In this document: positions 1 through 10,470 of the stretch, piece after piece
How positions within the stretch are numbered: the stretch's first letter is position 1
How the letters are laid out: each line of letters opens with the position of its first letter
Source: Emiliania huxleyi CCMP1516
Taxonomy: Eukaryota > Haptophyta > Isochrysidales > Noelaerhabdaceae
Reading direction: 5' to 3'
Assembly (NCBI RefSeq): GCF_000372725.1
Contig: NW_005200659.1
Coordinates: 217,529-252,903 of the forward strand
DNA: 35,375 nt
Made by a program: the position numbers and the translations under genes
The notes under the pieces: generated by a model
What the model was told of the DNA's origin: nothing
The model's input: the letters and a program-made list of their open reading frames with translations, nothing else
The model's database searches: none

Positions 1-3
1 CCT

Positions 4-87
<84 letters not shown>

Positions 88-150
88 CCTCCCTCCCTCT
101 CCCCCTCCCCCCCTCTCTCCCCCTCTCTCCCCCTCTCCCCCTCCCCCCCC
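1..150. repeat. CT microsatellite grading into C-rich pyrimidine tract
   Basis: Almost pure (CT)n from the window start to about position 80, followed by CCCT/CCCCCT runs to about 150. It lies just upstream of a candidate 3' splice site (CGGCAG at 222-227), so it may be an intronic polypyrimidine tract of the gene ending at 745. Confidence 0.9.
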
Positions 151-227
151 CCTACCTCTCGCCCCTCCTCCTCGCCGCCGCCGCCGCCGCCGCCCTCGCC
201 TCACTCTCGCGCGGGAGACTGCGGCAG

Positions 228-745
228 GCGTGCACGTGCAGGACTACCTCGGCGCGAAGCCCACGCTGCGCCCCTCGCTCACGGAGGCGCAGGAGGCGGC
301 CGAGGCGATGCTCGGCACTGCGCCCGGCGGAGCCCACGTCGTTCCGCGGCGGCCGAGCCAGATGCCCGCCGCCAAGGCGGCCAAGGCGGAGCACGTGGAG
401 CACGCCATCGCCATCGCCGCCGGGCTCGCCGAGGACCATCACCACCACTCCCACGCGCCTGGGCACGTCGTCCCGCCCGCGGGTCAGCCCGCCGCTGCCG
501 CGGTCGGCGGGGCGCCCGTCGCCGGGGAGGGCGCACGGGCGCCACCCCCCCGCGTGGACTTTGAGCTGGGCGGCCAGAGGCTGCAGGCCGCCATCGAGGC
601 GGCCGAGGCGCCCGAGGGGGGCGGTACCGCCGCGAGCCTGAAGCGGAGGCTCTCGAGGCTGCGGCCGGCGGAGACGGAGGAGCGATGCGCTCCTCCCATC
701 GTGGACGAGGGGTCCGTGGTCGCCTCGGCCGAGCAAGAGGCTTGA
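228..745 (+). CDS. 3' exon of an unrecognised protein (5' part outside window)
   Basis: Open frame ending in TGA at 743-745. It does not start with an ATG: the first codon of the open stretch is GTG at 230, directly after a plausible acceptor (CGGCAG, AG at 226-227), so I read it as the last exon of a gene that begins outside the window. The product is about 172 residues, rich in Ala, Pro and Glu, with a His cluster (EDHHHHSHAPGH) near its middle and Lys/Glu/Arg-rich helical stretches. I recognise no domain. Codon use is strongly GC3-biased like the confident genes nearby. The minus-strand open frame over the same bases is Arg-rich and looks like a shadow. Confidence 0.4.
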
Positions 746-1205
746 GAGCTGAACGCGCGTTGCGCCTGTACAATCGCTCTGCGGCGCAATCGCTCGTGTC
801 GCGCGCTTTGGGTCAGTGACGTCTGCTTTTGCGCACCGGCGTGTTCCGTGTGTGGTGTGATCAAGTGTTTCTCTCTGTGTTTGTACTGCTGAAGACGAAA
901 ATGTGGCCTCCGACTATGAGCACCCACTATGACTATCTCTCCCTCGCTCTACAAAACTCTCTACACACTCTGCGTCGTAGCTCGTAGCACTACGGGACTC
1001 TCGTAGGGTCCTCGGGCTCGCGCTCGGCCCGGCGGCTCGGCGGGGCTCGGGGCTCTAAATCAGTAATCTCAAGTCTCAAATAGCTACTAATATCACAGGC
1101 ACAGCAGGTCGCATCAAGACTTCCAGTGTCACCGCTACCCCCACACCGGTGTACACGTTCGCGAGCTCCACCGTGCAGACAAATGTCGCCTCGACTCTCT
1201 CGTCG
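746..1205. other. Intergenic, no gene seen
   Basis: This lies between the 3' end of the preceding exon and the 3' end of the minus-strand EF-hand gene, so the two genes converge. The short open frames have poor composition. I see no canonical AATAAA and no repeat beyond short CTC/ACT runs. Confidence 0.5.
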
Positions 1206-2519
1206 TCAATGGCGGTAGGAGTTGAAGGACTCGTGCTGGTACTCTGCCGCGGTGAGCACCTCGTCGTGGTACGACGCCTCCGGCGCCTCCCCCAGCAGCA
1301 TGTGCTTGAAGCCGTCCATGCTGATCCCTCCGCCGTACCCCTCCTTTGCGTAGACTGGGGGCGGGACGAGGAAGGTCGAGTAGGGAGCAAAGGAGACGGG
1401 CGACAGACCGGGGGCACTCACCGGCATAGTAGGTGCCCGCGTGCGACGCCATGTGTATGCGGCCAAACAGCACTTCGAGCTCCTGCGCGGCGGTGCGACG
1501 GCCATCAACATCAACCCCAGCAATCTCGCTCACATGCACGGGACTAGCCGATCCTGGGGTGATATGACGAAATTGCCGTCGAGGTCGGCGCCCCTGAAGA
1601 ATTCTTCGCACACCTTGTCCATGAGGGGCACCTGCGATGCAGTGAGATCGGGTCAGTGCCAGTGCTTCCGCCCCTATCATGCGATTGTCCGCCACCTCCT
1701 TGCTCAGCTGGATCTTGCCGTCGGACGCATACAGCGAGAGGATGCATGTGTCCAGTAGCAGCGACTTGAAGTCACCAAACTGCACGTTGTCGTCCACCGG
1801 CACGAAAGCGCGGTCGGCGACGTAGTGCAGCCCGTGCCCCTGGAGAAAGGTCAAAACCTCAGGCGGCGTCAGGAAGCCGTCCGCATCGCTGTCGTATTCG
1901 CGGAAGGCGGCCATCAGTAGCTCGTTGAAGATGCGGCCTACAACGAACGAGACGGCTGGCGTCTCGCGGTTCCGCACTCAATGCGCATCTCGCCGAGCAG
2001 CGGAAGATGCGGCCTACAACGAACGAGACGGCTGGCGTCTCGCGGTTCCGCACTCAATGCGCATCTCGCCGAGCAGCGCACACCCTCGGTGGCGCTCCCG
2101 CTCGACGTCGCGCAGAGCATGCCGGCGCCAGCGACCGGCTGAGCCTCTGGCGCGTACCGCCGCACAAAGTCTGCTCGCGACAATTCGCCCCTCTGCAGCA
2201 GCGTCTGCGTCAGGTCGAGCAGCGTCTCTGACTCCGAGACACTCTGCCCCAAGGCGTTGCCAACGTCCTTGATCGAGCGGAGCGCCCCATCCCTCGGCCG
2301 GATGACCTGAGGCCGCAAGAGGCGGCGGACAGTCGGAGTTCAGGCACGATAGTAAGAGGGTGGGTGAAACGAACGAAGACTCACCGCCCGCAGCCGGTTT
2401 TCATCGTCGTCGATCGGCAAGACAGCGGCCGTGGCGGCCCACTTGTGCTGCTGCAAACTCCTTTGCAGCACGGCGCGCTGCGAGAGGGAGCTCAATAGGC
2501 GTGCGGGACCGCTGCGCAT
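1206..2519 (-). CDS. EF-hand calcium-binding protein, probably mitochondrial
   Basis: Six exons read on the minus strand: 2519-2385, 2306-2084, 1937-1696, 1631-1554, 1482-1422, 1354-1206. They join in frame to 295 residues with stop TGA at 1208-1206. Introns are 78, 146, 64, 71 and 67 nt. The N-terminus (MRSGPARLLSSLSQRAVLQR) is basic, Ser/Leu-rich and lacks acids, as expected of a mitochondrial presequence. One canonical EF-hand loop (DSDADGFLTPPE) lies around residues 135-146. A second (DLDGNFVISPQE, with Phe in place of the usual Gly6) is completed only if intron 4 is removed as GA-AG. The later GYGGGISMDGF segment may be a degenerate third loop. Intron 2 would be 70 nt without a 76-bp duplication. 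The gene is divergent from, and shares its upstream region with, the MQO/EF-hand gene, so a linked calcium-responsive role is inferred. Specific function is unknown. Confidence 0.75.
1927..2078. repeat. Perfect 76-bp tandem duplication carrying a 3' splice site
   Basis: Copies at 1927-2002 and 2003-2078 are identical. Each contains, on the minus strand, the acceptor sequence TCGTTCGTTGTAG and the first bases of exon 3 of the EF-hand gene. Only the proximal copy (acceptor AG at 1939-1938) continues into the coding exon. Confidence 0.95.
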
Positions 2520-2738
2520 GGACGAGCCAAGATGCCGGCGGCGCAACGCAAAGCTGGGATTTCGGCGGGTGGGGGAGGGGTAAAGGGGTACATCATCAGG
2601 AGGTACACAAAATATGTAGCCCACCGGCCCCTTTTTTTTAGTTCACGTTCGCCGTTTTGAGAGGGACGTACCCCCCGACGGCCCCTCCCCGGCCGGCTGC
2701 TCGTCGAGCCAGTCGAGCCAGCTGCGGCGCGGGCGGAG
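2520..2738. promoter_or_regulatory. Divergent upstream region shared by EF-hand and MQO genes
   Basis: 219 bp separate the two start codons (2519 minus, 2739 plus). The region holds an AT-richer patch (TACACAAAATATGTAG near 2605-2620) and an oligo-T run near 2630-2640, but no recognisable TATA box or known operator. The bidirectional promoter role is inferred from gene arrangement only. Confidence 0.45.
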
Positions 2739-5022
2739 ATGGTGCTCAGATCTCTTGGTGGGGGCGGTCTCCTCTCACGCAGCTTCGCGCTCGCCAGTCG
2801 GCGAGGAGCTGCGCTGACGCCAGCTCTGGGCGGGGCGCGGCGCCAGATGGGCGTGGTCGTCGGCTCTCCTCCTCCGGATGAGGTCGATGCGCTCATCATT
2901 GGCGGCGGCGTAATGGGCGCGTCGGTTGCCGTCATGCTCAAGCTGCTCCATCCCACGTGGAACATTCGGCTCATCGAACAGCTGGATCGCGTCGGTGCGC
3001 ATGAGGGGTTTTGGCGACGCGTCCGTTTTGTGTCTCACACACCCTCCCTCCCATGGCGCAGGCGGAGAGTCGTCGAATGAGTGGCGAAACGCGGGCACCG
3101 GCCACGCGGCGCTCTGTGAGCCAAACTACACTCCGATGATGGCCAACGGCGAGGTTGACGTCTCGTCGGCTGTCGCAATCAACCAAAAGTTCCTCGTCGG
3201 CGTCCAGTGGTGGTGTTGGCTCGCGGAGAAGGGCATCCTGCCCGACACGGCCTTCATCCAGCCCGCGAACCACTGCACATTCGTCCACGGCGATGACAAC
3301 ATCCACTGGCTGAAGAAGCGGGTGGAGGCGCTTAAGAAGGCGCGCCGACCCCTGCGCAGTGGCCTAAGCGGCGCCTGCCCCTCACCACTCCGCCTGCCCC
3401 TCACCCACTCCCCCCGCCCCAGCTGCCGTCGTTCGCTGCCATGGAGTACAGCGAGGACTACGACACCATCAAGGAGTGGGTGCCACACATCTGCTCCGGC
3501 CGCCCTCGCAACGGTGAGGCCGTCCCGCGCCCCGCACGCAAGCCCTCGCGCGCCCACCCTCACCACGCACGCAGGCGAGAAGATCGCCATGTCGCGGCAC
3601 CCCGACGGGACGGAGTGCAACTACGGGCTCTTGACGCGGCAGCTGGTGCAGTCCTTCTCGGAGCTCGGTGGCACGGTGCAGGTGCTCTCCAAGGCGACCG
3701 AGCTCAAGCAGATGGCAGACAAACGTTGGGTCGTCAGGGTGCAAAAGGACGACCTCTCGCGCGACATCAACTACCTCACGACCAAGTTCGTGTTTGCGGG
3801 CGCCGGTGGCGGCGCACTCAAGGTCCTCCAGATGTCCGGGATCCCCGAGGTGCAGGGCTATGCGGGGATGCCCGTCTCGGGCAAGTTCCTTGTATGCCAG
3901 ACCCCGTCGGGCGTGGCGAAGCAGGGGACCAACAAGGTGTACGGCCGCGCAGAGCTTGGCGCGCCGCCGATGAGCGTGCCTCACCTCGACTGGCGCACCA
4001 TCTACGGGCGCGACTGCGTCTTCTTCGGCCCATTTGCCGGCTTCAGCCCGGTGGTGATGCACCAAGCGGGCTTTCTGTCCAGTGCGATGGAGTGGCTCTC
4101 GACCTTCAACCTGCGGAACATCTACCCGACGATCTCCATGGCTCTCGCGAACCTCGACCTGGTGCAGTACCTCTTTGGCGAGGTGATGGCGTCCAAGGAG
4201 CACCAGCTGGCGCAGCTGCGCAAGTTCGTGCCCGACGCGCGGCCCGAGGACTGGACGATGGTGACGGCCGGCCAGCGCGTCCAGGTCATCCAGCCCGACA
4301 AGGATGTGGGCGGCAAGCTCGTCTTTGGCACGAAGGTGATGGCATCCGCGGACAACACCATCGTCGGACTGATGGGAGCCTCCCCGGGCGCGCTGGCTCT
4401 GCTGTGTGCGGGCAGACTGCTGCATCCTTCCTTCGCAGGACCCGGCCGGCTGCTACTGTAGGCGCGAGCATCAGCCCGCACGTCGCGATCGAGGTGATCG
4501 AGCACTTTGAGAGCGCCAAGAACAACACGATGGCGTACCATGCCGCGCTTGCACAGGTTGCGCTTCCGCCCGCTCTGCTCAATGAAGGCGTGTCCACCTG
4601 AGAGACCCGCCATTGCCGCACAGATGATCCCGTCCTACGGGCGCGACATCAACGCAGAGCCTGGCTTGTACGAGTCGATTATCAACCGCGCCCGCGCGAC
4701 GCTGCTGAAGGAGGAGCTGTTGTCGTCGAAGGTCAACATTGGGAAGGTCTTCGACCGGCTGGACGAGAACAGCGACGGCACGCTGTCGATGGCGGAGCTC
4801 AAGGTCTTCCTCGAGGCCCAGGGCATCGACAAGAAGACGACCGAGAATCTCTTCAAGGTGCTCGACGCAGACGGCACAGGCGAGATTACGCGCAAAGAGT
4901 TCACCGCAGGCTTCTCGGCCTTCTGCACGGGCCAGCTGACAAAATACCATTATGTGCGTGAGATGGAGCGCAGCGACGGGGAAGGCGTCCGCGCCAAAAC
5001 GACTCGCTCGGCCGAAGTCTGA
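2739..5022 (+). CDS. mqo: Malate:quinone oxidoreductase with C-terminal EF-hand pair
   Basis: FAD enzyme that oxidises malate to oxaloacetate and passes electrons to quinone. Six exons join in frame to 643 residues: 2739-2994, 3062-3339, 3423-3513, 3575-4387, 4462-4556, 4624-5022. Introns are 67, 83, 61, 74 and 67 nt; introns 2 and 4 use GC donors. Residues 1-45 resemble a mitochondrial presequence. The Rossmann motif IIGGGVMG lies at 53-60, followed by the MQO hallmarks ESSNEWRNAGTGH, YSEDYDTIKEW, GAGGGALKVLQ, GAPPMSVPHLDWR, AGQRVQVI, GASPGASISPH and IPSYGRDIN. After this normal MQO end come two EF-hand loops, DENSDGTLSMAE (558-569) and DADGTGEITRKE (592-603), both with canonical ligand positions. 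Bacterial MQO is about 550 residues and lacks this tail. Calcium control of the enzyme is inference. Divergent from another EF-hand gene. Confidence 0.93.
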
Positions 5023-5481
5023 GCGCCGAGGCTCGTCCGCCGGAGAGAGTCAGAGCCGGCGACGAGGAAGTAGGCAACGGCCAACGCCGACTCGCAGCAT
5101 CATGTACTTTAGAGTTCAGGGTGCGGCAGTGCTATCCCGTGCCAGGTGCCGTTGCTGGCTCCGAAAGTTAGAGCGCGAGGTAGTATACAAAAAACAGCGC
5201 GCGGGCCGGCGGCGGCGGCGTGCATGCGACCATGCGTGCTGCGCCTGCTTCGTGCTTGCGCACGCCCCCACGCGCCGCCGCCGGGCCCGCTCGCTCTCTC
5301 CTCTGTTGTGACTGTGCGTGCGCACGGTGCAACAAGCAATACTGTCAAACGAAAAAATATGCATGCTTGGGGGGCGTACATCCCCCTCGACGACTTCTAG
5401 ACACAGCCGCCAAGGCTGGCCACCCCAGCGCCAAAGCCATGTGTGTCGATCGAAAGGGTTTATCGAACGAGACGCCCCTCA
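5023..5481. other. Convergent 3' intergenic region
   Basis: Region between the stop of MQO (plus) and the stop of the DnaJ-like gene (minus). Short open frames overlap in several frames without family signal. No clear polyadenylation signal or repeat was seen apart from short GGC runs around 5205-5220. Confidence 0.5.
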
Positions 5482-8385
5482 CTACTGCGGAGCCGCAACG
5501 TCACCGGCGGCGGCGTTCGCGGGGGTGGAGTCTCGCGCCGCATCCTGCTCCCATGCCGCAGAAGCTGCCGCCGCCTTCTCCTCCGCTGCCTTGGCTGCCT
5601 CCGCTCTGGCCTGGGCCTTTTCCTCTGCGGCCCTGGCCTCCGCCGCCTATGGCAGGGCGAGGGCATGGTTAGGAATAAGGTTGGGGCCAAGGCCAGGGGT
5701 ATGGGTCAGGCAGCCCTGGTTTCCGCCTCCTCCGCTGCTTGCTGGGCCGCGGCCGCTTCCTCCGCCGCCCTCGCTTCCGCCGCCGTCGACTCCGCCCGTT
5801 TCGTGTCTACTGTCGCCATCTTCTTCGCCGCCGCCGCCTGCGCCGCCTCCTTCTGCGCCGCGGCCGCCGCCTCCGCCGCCAGCTGCTGCGCTGCCTCCGC
5901 GGACGACGCTTCCGACTCCGCCTTCGCCGCCTCGGCAGCTGCCCTCGCCTCCTAACGGAAGTGAGAGGGGAATGATGGCGCATCTGAACTTCAGCCGAAC
6001 CGCGACCTATGGACATCCTGAGGGCTACCTCCGCCGCCGCCTCTGCTGCCGCCCTTGCCTCCTCCTCCGCCAGCTTGGCCTCCGCCATCTTCTTCGCCTG
6101 CGCCTCGGCCAACTTGGCTTCGGCGAGCTTGGCCTCCTCGGCCTCCTTCTCCGCCGCGGCCTCCGCCGCCGCCGCGATGGAATTCCGGTTGAAGATGGCG
6201 TCGTACTCTGCTTGCTGCGCGGCAATCTTTGCCCGAGCCTCCGCGATCGCCGCGTCTGGCTCGGCCGCCGACGCTGTCGTTTCTGCCGCCTTGGCGGCGT
6301 CCGCACGCTGCGCCGCCGCCACGGCCTCCGCCTCCCGCACTCCGCCTCCGCCTCCTGCGGCCTCTGCCTCTTGAGCGTGCGCCGCCTCAGCAGCCGCCGC
6401 CTTTTGAGCCGCCGCCGCCTCCGCCTTCTGCGCGGCCGCCGCCGCCTCCGCCTTCTGCGCCGCCGCCACCGCCTCCGCCTTCTGCGCCGCCGCCACCGCC
6501 TCCGCCTTTTGCGCCGCCGCCGCCGCCTCCGCCTTCTGCGCCGCCGCCGCCGCCTCCACCTTCTGCGCCGCCGCCGCCGCCTCCGCCTTCTGCGCCGCCG
6601 CCGCCGCCTCCGCCTCGCGCGTTGCCGCCGCGGCCTCCGCGCGCTCCCGCGCCTGGGCGGCGTCACGAGCGCGGCGTTGCGCCTCGGTCTCTCGCCCGGC
6701 AGCCTCATCCTTCGGCTCGACCGGCACCAGCATCTCAAACTGCATCCCCGCGGCGACGCCCTTTGGCACCGTCACCTGCATCAGCCCTGCGGGCGTCTGC
6801 ACGGGCAGGGCCTGCCCCGCCCGAACGCCGGCCGGCACGGTCACGAGCATCCGCTGCAGATTGTCGGTCGACGCCCCTGTCGCTGCCGCCGTCGCCTTGG
6901 GCCCCGTCGCTCCCACAACGTCAGTCTGCCTCGGCGTCCTGGCCACGTTGCCTGTCGCCATCGCCGCCATCGCCGCCGCTGCCGCCTTCGCCCTCGCCGC
7001 CGCATTCGCCGCCACCGGCGCCGCTGCCTCCGCCACCGCCTTGGCCTCACCGGCCGCCTTTGCCGCCGTCCCCGCCACTGCCTCCACCACCGCCTTTGGC
7101 TCCACTCGGTCCGCCACGGACCCGCTGCGCACGGAGAGCTGCGCCGGGATGTCCGAGAGTGGCGTCGAGAGCCTACCACCAAGGCAAGCGCGTCTAAGGA
7201 GGAGAGGGTGAGACGGCGCAGAGGAGCGGCTGGAGAGGCGCACCCCGAAGGTAGGAGGGCTGCAGTGAGGGCGCCCGCCACGATCAGGCTCACGCCGGCT
7301 GCAGCGGGGACCCCGCGCAACGGGAGCCCTTGCATCGCCGGGAAGATCGGCGCCGGCGCGGGGGCCATCGTGGGGGCTGGGGCCGAGAAGGGCATCGCGG
7401 GGATTTGGTCGAGGGCCTCCCCGTAAAACTCCTCCGGCACCTGCGTGCCGGAGCCCTGGCAGTTGATGCAGACGACGCTGCCCGTGCTCTGGCACGTCGC
7501 GCACTCCTCGACGCGCAGGCCCGCCGCCTCGTCCCGGAACTCGAGCAGCTTGTGGCCGAAGCAGCGCCCGCACGGGATACGGCCAGTGCCCCCGCAGTAC
7601 GTGCATGGCACCACTGGCGCCGACGCGACCGTCGCTGCCGGGGGAGGAGAGGCCTGCGGCACCGCCATGGCCTCCGCCCGCCCCGCCGCTTGCGCCAGTC
7701 GGCCAGCAGTGGTGGAAGCGACCTTTGCCTCCGAGGGGGGCGGCGGCTCCTGCTTCTCGAACCAAGACCGCCTCGCCTCCTCTTCGCGAGACAGCGTGTC
7801 GCAGGCCGCGGCGTCGCCAGCATCGCACTGCTCCAGCAGCGCAGCCAGCTCCGCCGCCTGCTCTGCCACCTGAGTCATCGCGGCCGCCGCCTCGGCCCAC
7901 CTCTTTGCGTCGAGCATGCCGAAGGCGTCCTTCTCCTCCGTCACTGCGGCGACCGCCGCCGCGGCAGCGCCCCACGCGGGCGCGTCGAGACCCTCGAGCC
8001 ATTCCCGCTTCGCACCCTCCTCGAGCGACAGGATCCTGCACGCCTCGGCATCGTCGGCTTTGCACGCCTCGGTGAGCGCGGCATACTCGGTCGCCTCTCT
8101 TGCAACCTTGGCCATGGCAATGGCGGTCTCGCCCCACGCCGGAGCGTTCACCTGCGAGAGCCACCGCGCCTTGGTAACCTCCTCGGACTTGCGCACAGCG
8201 TCTGCACGCTTGGTCTCCTCCTCCGCTTCCGGAGCGCCGACGCGCGAAAGCCAGGCCTCCTTTGCAGCCGCCTCGGCATCCGGGGTCACCATGGCGGCGC
8301 GGCTGCGAGGGCTGGGCGCCCGCGAGAGCAGGCGTGGCGCATTGAGGAAGGCAGAGACGCCGAGGCCCATCAGGCTGATCATCAT
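5482..8385 (-). CDS. Plastid-type DnaJ zinc-finger protein with Ala-rich coiled tail
   Basis: Four exons on the minus strand: 8385-7244, 7172-6029, 5951-5715, 5646-5482. They join in frame to 895 residues; introns are 71, 77 and 68 nt and intron 3 has a GC donor. The N-terminus is a hydrophobic signal followed by VSAFLNAP and a basic Ser/Pro/Arg stretch, resembling a bipartite plastid leader (SAF motif). Residues about 41-212 hold diverged repeats ending in an AC-x2-LS-x-EE-x-A-(K/R)-R-x-W pattern. Residues 261-313 form a DnaJ-type cysteine domain (CTYCGGTG, CGRC, CATC, CINCQGSG). A membrane helix lies near 361-378. Exon 2 adds a paired motif V-x-VPAGVRAGQ / VQTPAGLMQVTVPKGVAAG, like a DnaJ C-terminal beta-strand, then about 350 residues of Ala/Glu/Lys/Gln coiled coil. 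A role in plastid assembly or chaperoning is inferred from related cysteine-domain proteins. The start at 8385 is the first Met before the signal-like segment. Confidence 0.8.
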
Positions 8386-9250
8386 GCGAGAGATCGGACC
8401 GAAAAGAATTTTACAACCCCTCTCCCTCGCACGACACTGGGCACAGGACTGGGCACGGGACTGGCTCGCACTGGCACTAACACAGGTACACCACTTCTTA
8501 AGAGCGTTACGCAAATGCATGCGCGACTTGCACTCTTTCGTGCCACTCTCTCGCCGGTGCGCGGGGCATGGCCTCCCGCGCGGCTCGCGCTCACTCGGCC
8601 TGCCTCCGCCTCGCGGCTGGCTGAGCACGCCATGGGTCCGCCGGGTGCGGCGCTGCTCGCTCGCTGCGCTGCAGAAAGCTGCGAGAAGCAGGGTGGCCTC
8701 CTGAGCTTGAGCATTGCGCAGCGCGGCTGCTGGTGCTCGAGGGCGGCCGTGCGGTGGCGTGAGGGCCTGATTGGTGGTGACCTCGTGCTGCATCAACGTG
8801 CGCAGCATGCTCCCTCACCCGGTGCTGAGACACGCTGGTGGGCGACTGGCGCCAGCTTCTCAGTGCTGTCCTTGGCGTTGTGCAGCATGTCGCAATACTC
8901 CTGTTGCGCTGACCGGCGCGCGGGGTGCGTCGTGCCGCGAGTGGAGCGAGAGGCTCGAGGCGCGCGGCTGTCGGTCAACCCTGCGGCGCATGCGCGCCGC
9001 CAAGGCTGCTCGACAGGCGACTGGCATTGTGGCGACGCGGTCGCCGTTACTCCAACTTTGCTTTGCCGATCAAGAGCGCCCGTCCTTTGCTTTTTAGCCG
9101 CTGAAATTTAGCTTGCTGTTTTTCTTATAGGCGTCTGCGACTTCCAAGCTGCGTATTCTTGTATTATCGTCGAGTAGTACAAGTACTCTCTGCGTGGGGG
9201 CGGTACGTATTCTCGTAACATGTGCGTATTCTCGTATCACTGGCTCCGAG
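8386..9250. other. Upstream region of the DnaJ-like gene, no separate gene seen
   Basis: Open frames here run on from shadows of the neighbouring gene and show no domain. Near 8435-8470 there are imperfect ACTGGGCAC/ACTGGCAC repeats. From about 9140 the base composition becomes AT-richer, with GTATTCTCGTA copies near 9210 and 9230, similar to the GAATAC-rich intron at 19865-20035. Confidence 0.4.
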
Positions 9251-9252
9251 TA

Positions 9253-9628
9253 CAGTTCCGGACGGGCATTAAGAACGCACAGGTTCTTCGCCCAGCCTCA
9301 GGTTCTTAGCTAAGTCGGCGGTCCGTCGGGGGCCGAGCCTCAGGTTCTTAACCGGGTGGATGGTTTTTTAAACCGTTTCGGCTTCGATTAAAAATCAATA
9401 AATGGGTCTTAAAACAGTTTGGAAGTTTGGAACAGTAAGTTCGCGCATGGCGTGACAAGAGAGTCATTCGCTGCCGTGAGCTGCCCCTGCGGCTGCGGCC
9501 GCGGGGGCAGGGGCGCCGGCTGCAGGCGTTGGCCCAGCCTCAGGTTCTTAGGGAGTTCTTAGGGATCCGGCCGAAATATGAGCCTCAGGTTCTTAACGTT
9601 AGAGGTTCTTAATGCCCGTCCGGAACTG
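9253..9628. mobile_element. Tc1/mariner-like MITE (non-autonomous)
   Basis: Perfect 26-nt inverted repeats at 9251-9276 and 9605-9630, each including the flanking TA. The ends read TA-CAGTTCCGGACGGG ... CCCGTCCGGAACTG-TA, matching the TA target duplication and CAGT termini typical of Tc1/mariner. The 376-bp interior has no transposase frame. It holds four copies of GCCTCAGGTTCTTA at 9295-9308, 9337-9350, 9537-9550 and 9582-9595. The flanks on both sides contain CTCCGAGTA. Family assignment is by ends only. Confidence 0.8.
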
Positions 9629-10190
9629 TAGAAAAAGAAAGAAAACAGTGTTAGCTCCGAGTAGAGGGGGCGTTCTGCTGCTAGGGGAAACCTGGAGCGC
9701 GGAGCTAACCCTCGGAGACCCGTGTTTACTTTAAGGCCCTTGCCCTGCGAACGCGCACCCCCGGGGCTAGGGCTCTCTAGCCCGTAACCCGATACCGATC
9801 ATCCGGCCCGCTGGATGCGCTTCTCAGCTCACCGGCCCTGGATGTGAGGTTGCCGACTGCACTCCAAGTGCTCCAAGTGCATACAAGCCTCTCTCACAGC
9901 ACACCGAAAAGAATTTAAACATCGCACAGCACGAAAGGGCGAAACACGCTGTCCAGCACGAGTACGGCGCTCGCCAACTGCATCTCGACCGCGTGCGCGT
10001 CTCGTCGTCCGGCGGAAGCTCCGCGTCGCCCGCGGCCGCTTCCCGAGCGCGCTCGTCGCGCATCCGCTCGTGGTGGGCCTGCCGACGCGCCACGCCGGCG
10101 CCCGTGTGCCTCGCCGCCGCGTCCGGCGACGGCATCGATGCTGTCCGCACGAGCGTGACTCGCCACTCCACGACCTCCACGACCTCCACG
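9629..10190. other. Low-evidence region; possible 3' exon on minus strand
   Basis: From about 10190 down to 9915 the minus strand has an open, charged frame (containing ERMRDERAREAAAGDAELPP) after a possible acceptor GGGCTCAG just below the GACAGC array. This arrangement resembles the array-containing intron of the SEPSECS gene. No family is recognised and the start and stop are not secure. 9629-9830 shows nothing codable. Confidence 0.2.
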
Positions 10191-10470
10191 CTGAGCCCTG
10201 GTGTCTGACAGCCTGACAGCAAACCCGGACAGCGCCTGACAGTGCCCGACAGCCTGACAGCGTTGACAGCACTATTTCTCTGACAGTCTGACAGCACGTT
10301 TCTGACAGTCTGACAGCAGAGTCTGACATCAGAGGGGCTCCGTCGCTGTCAGGCCCTAACGTGACAGCCTGACAGCTGCCCCCGACAGCCCGACAGCACA
10401 CAGTGGCCTGACAGCAGCGCTGACAGCCCGACAGCCCAACCAGCCCGACAGCAGCACAGACCGTACACAG
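10190..10470. repeat. Degenerate GACAGC satellite array (locus 1)
   Basis: Dozens of CTGACAGC, CCGACAGC and GGACAGC units with short spacers. The apparent protein in this stretch (repeated LSGCQ/CCQAV) is only a translation of the repeat. Positions 10321-10343 match 20209-20231 of the second array exactly but inverted. Confidence 0.9.

Noticed and set aside
5318..7426. Very long plus-strand Arg/Leu-, Pro- or Ala-rich frames opposite the DnaJ-like gene
   Set aside because: They are antisense shadows of the Ala/Glu/Lys coiled-coil codons. The minus frames carry the domains and splice correctly.
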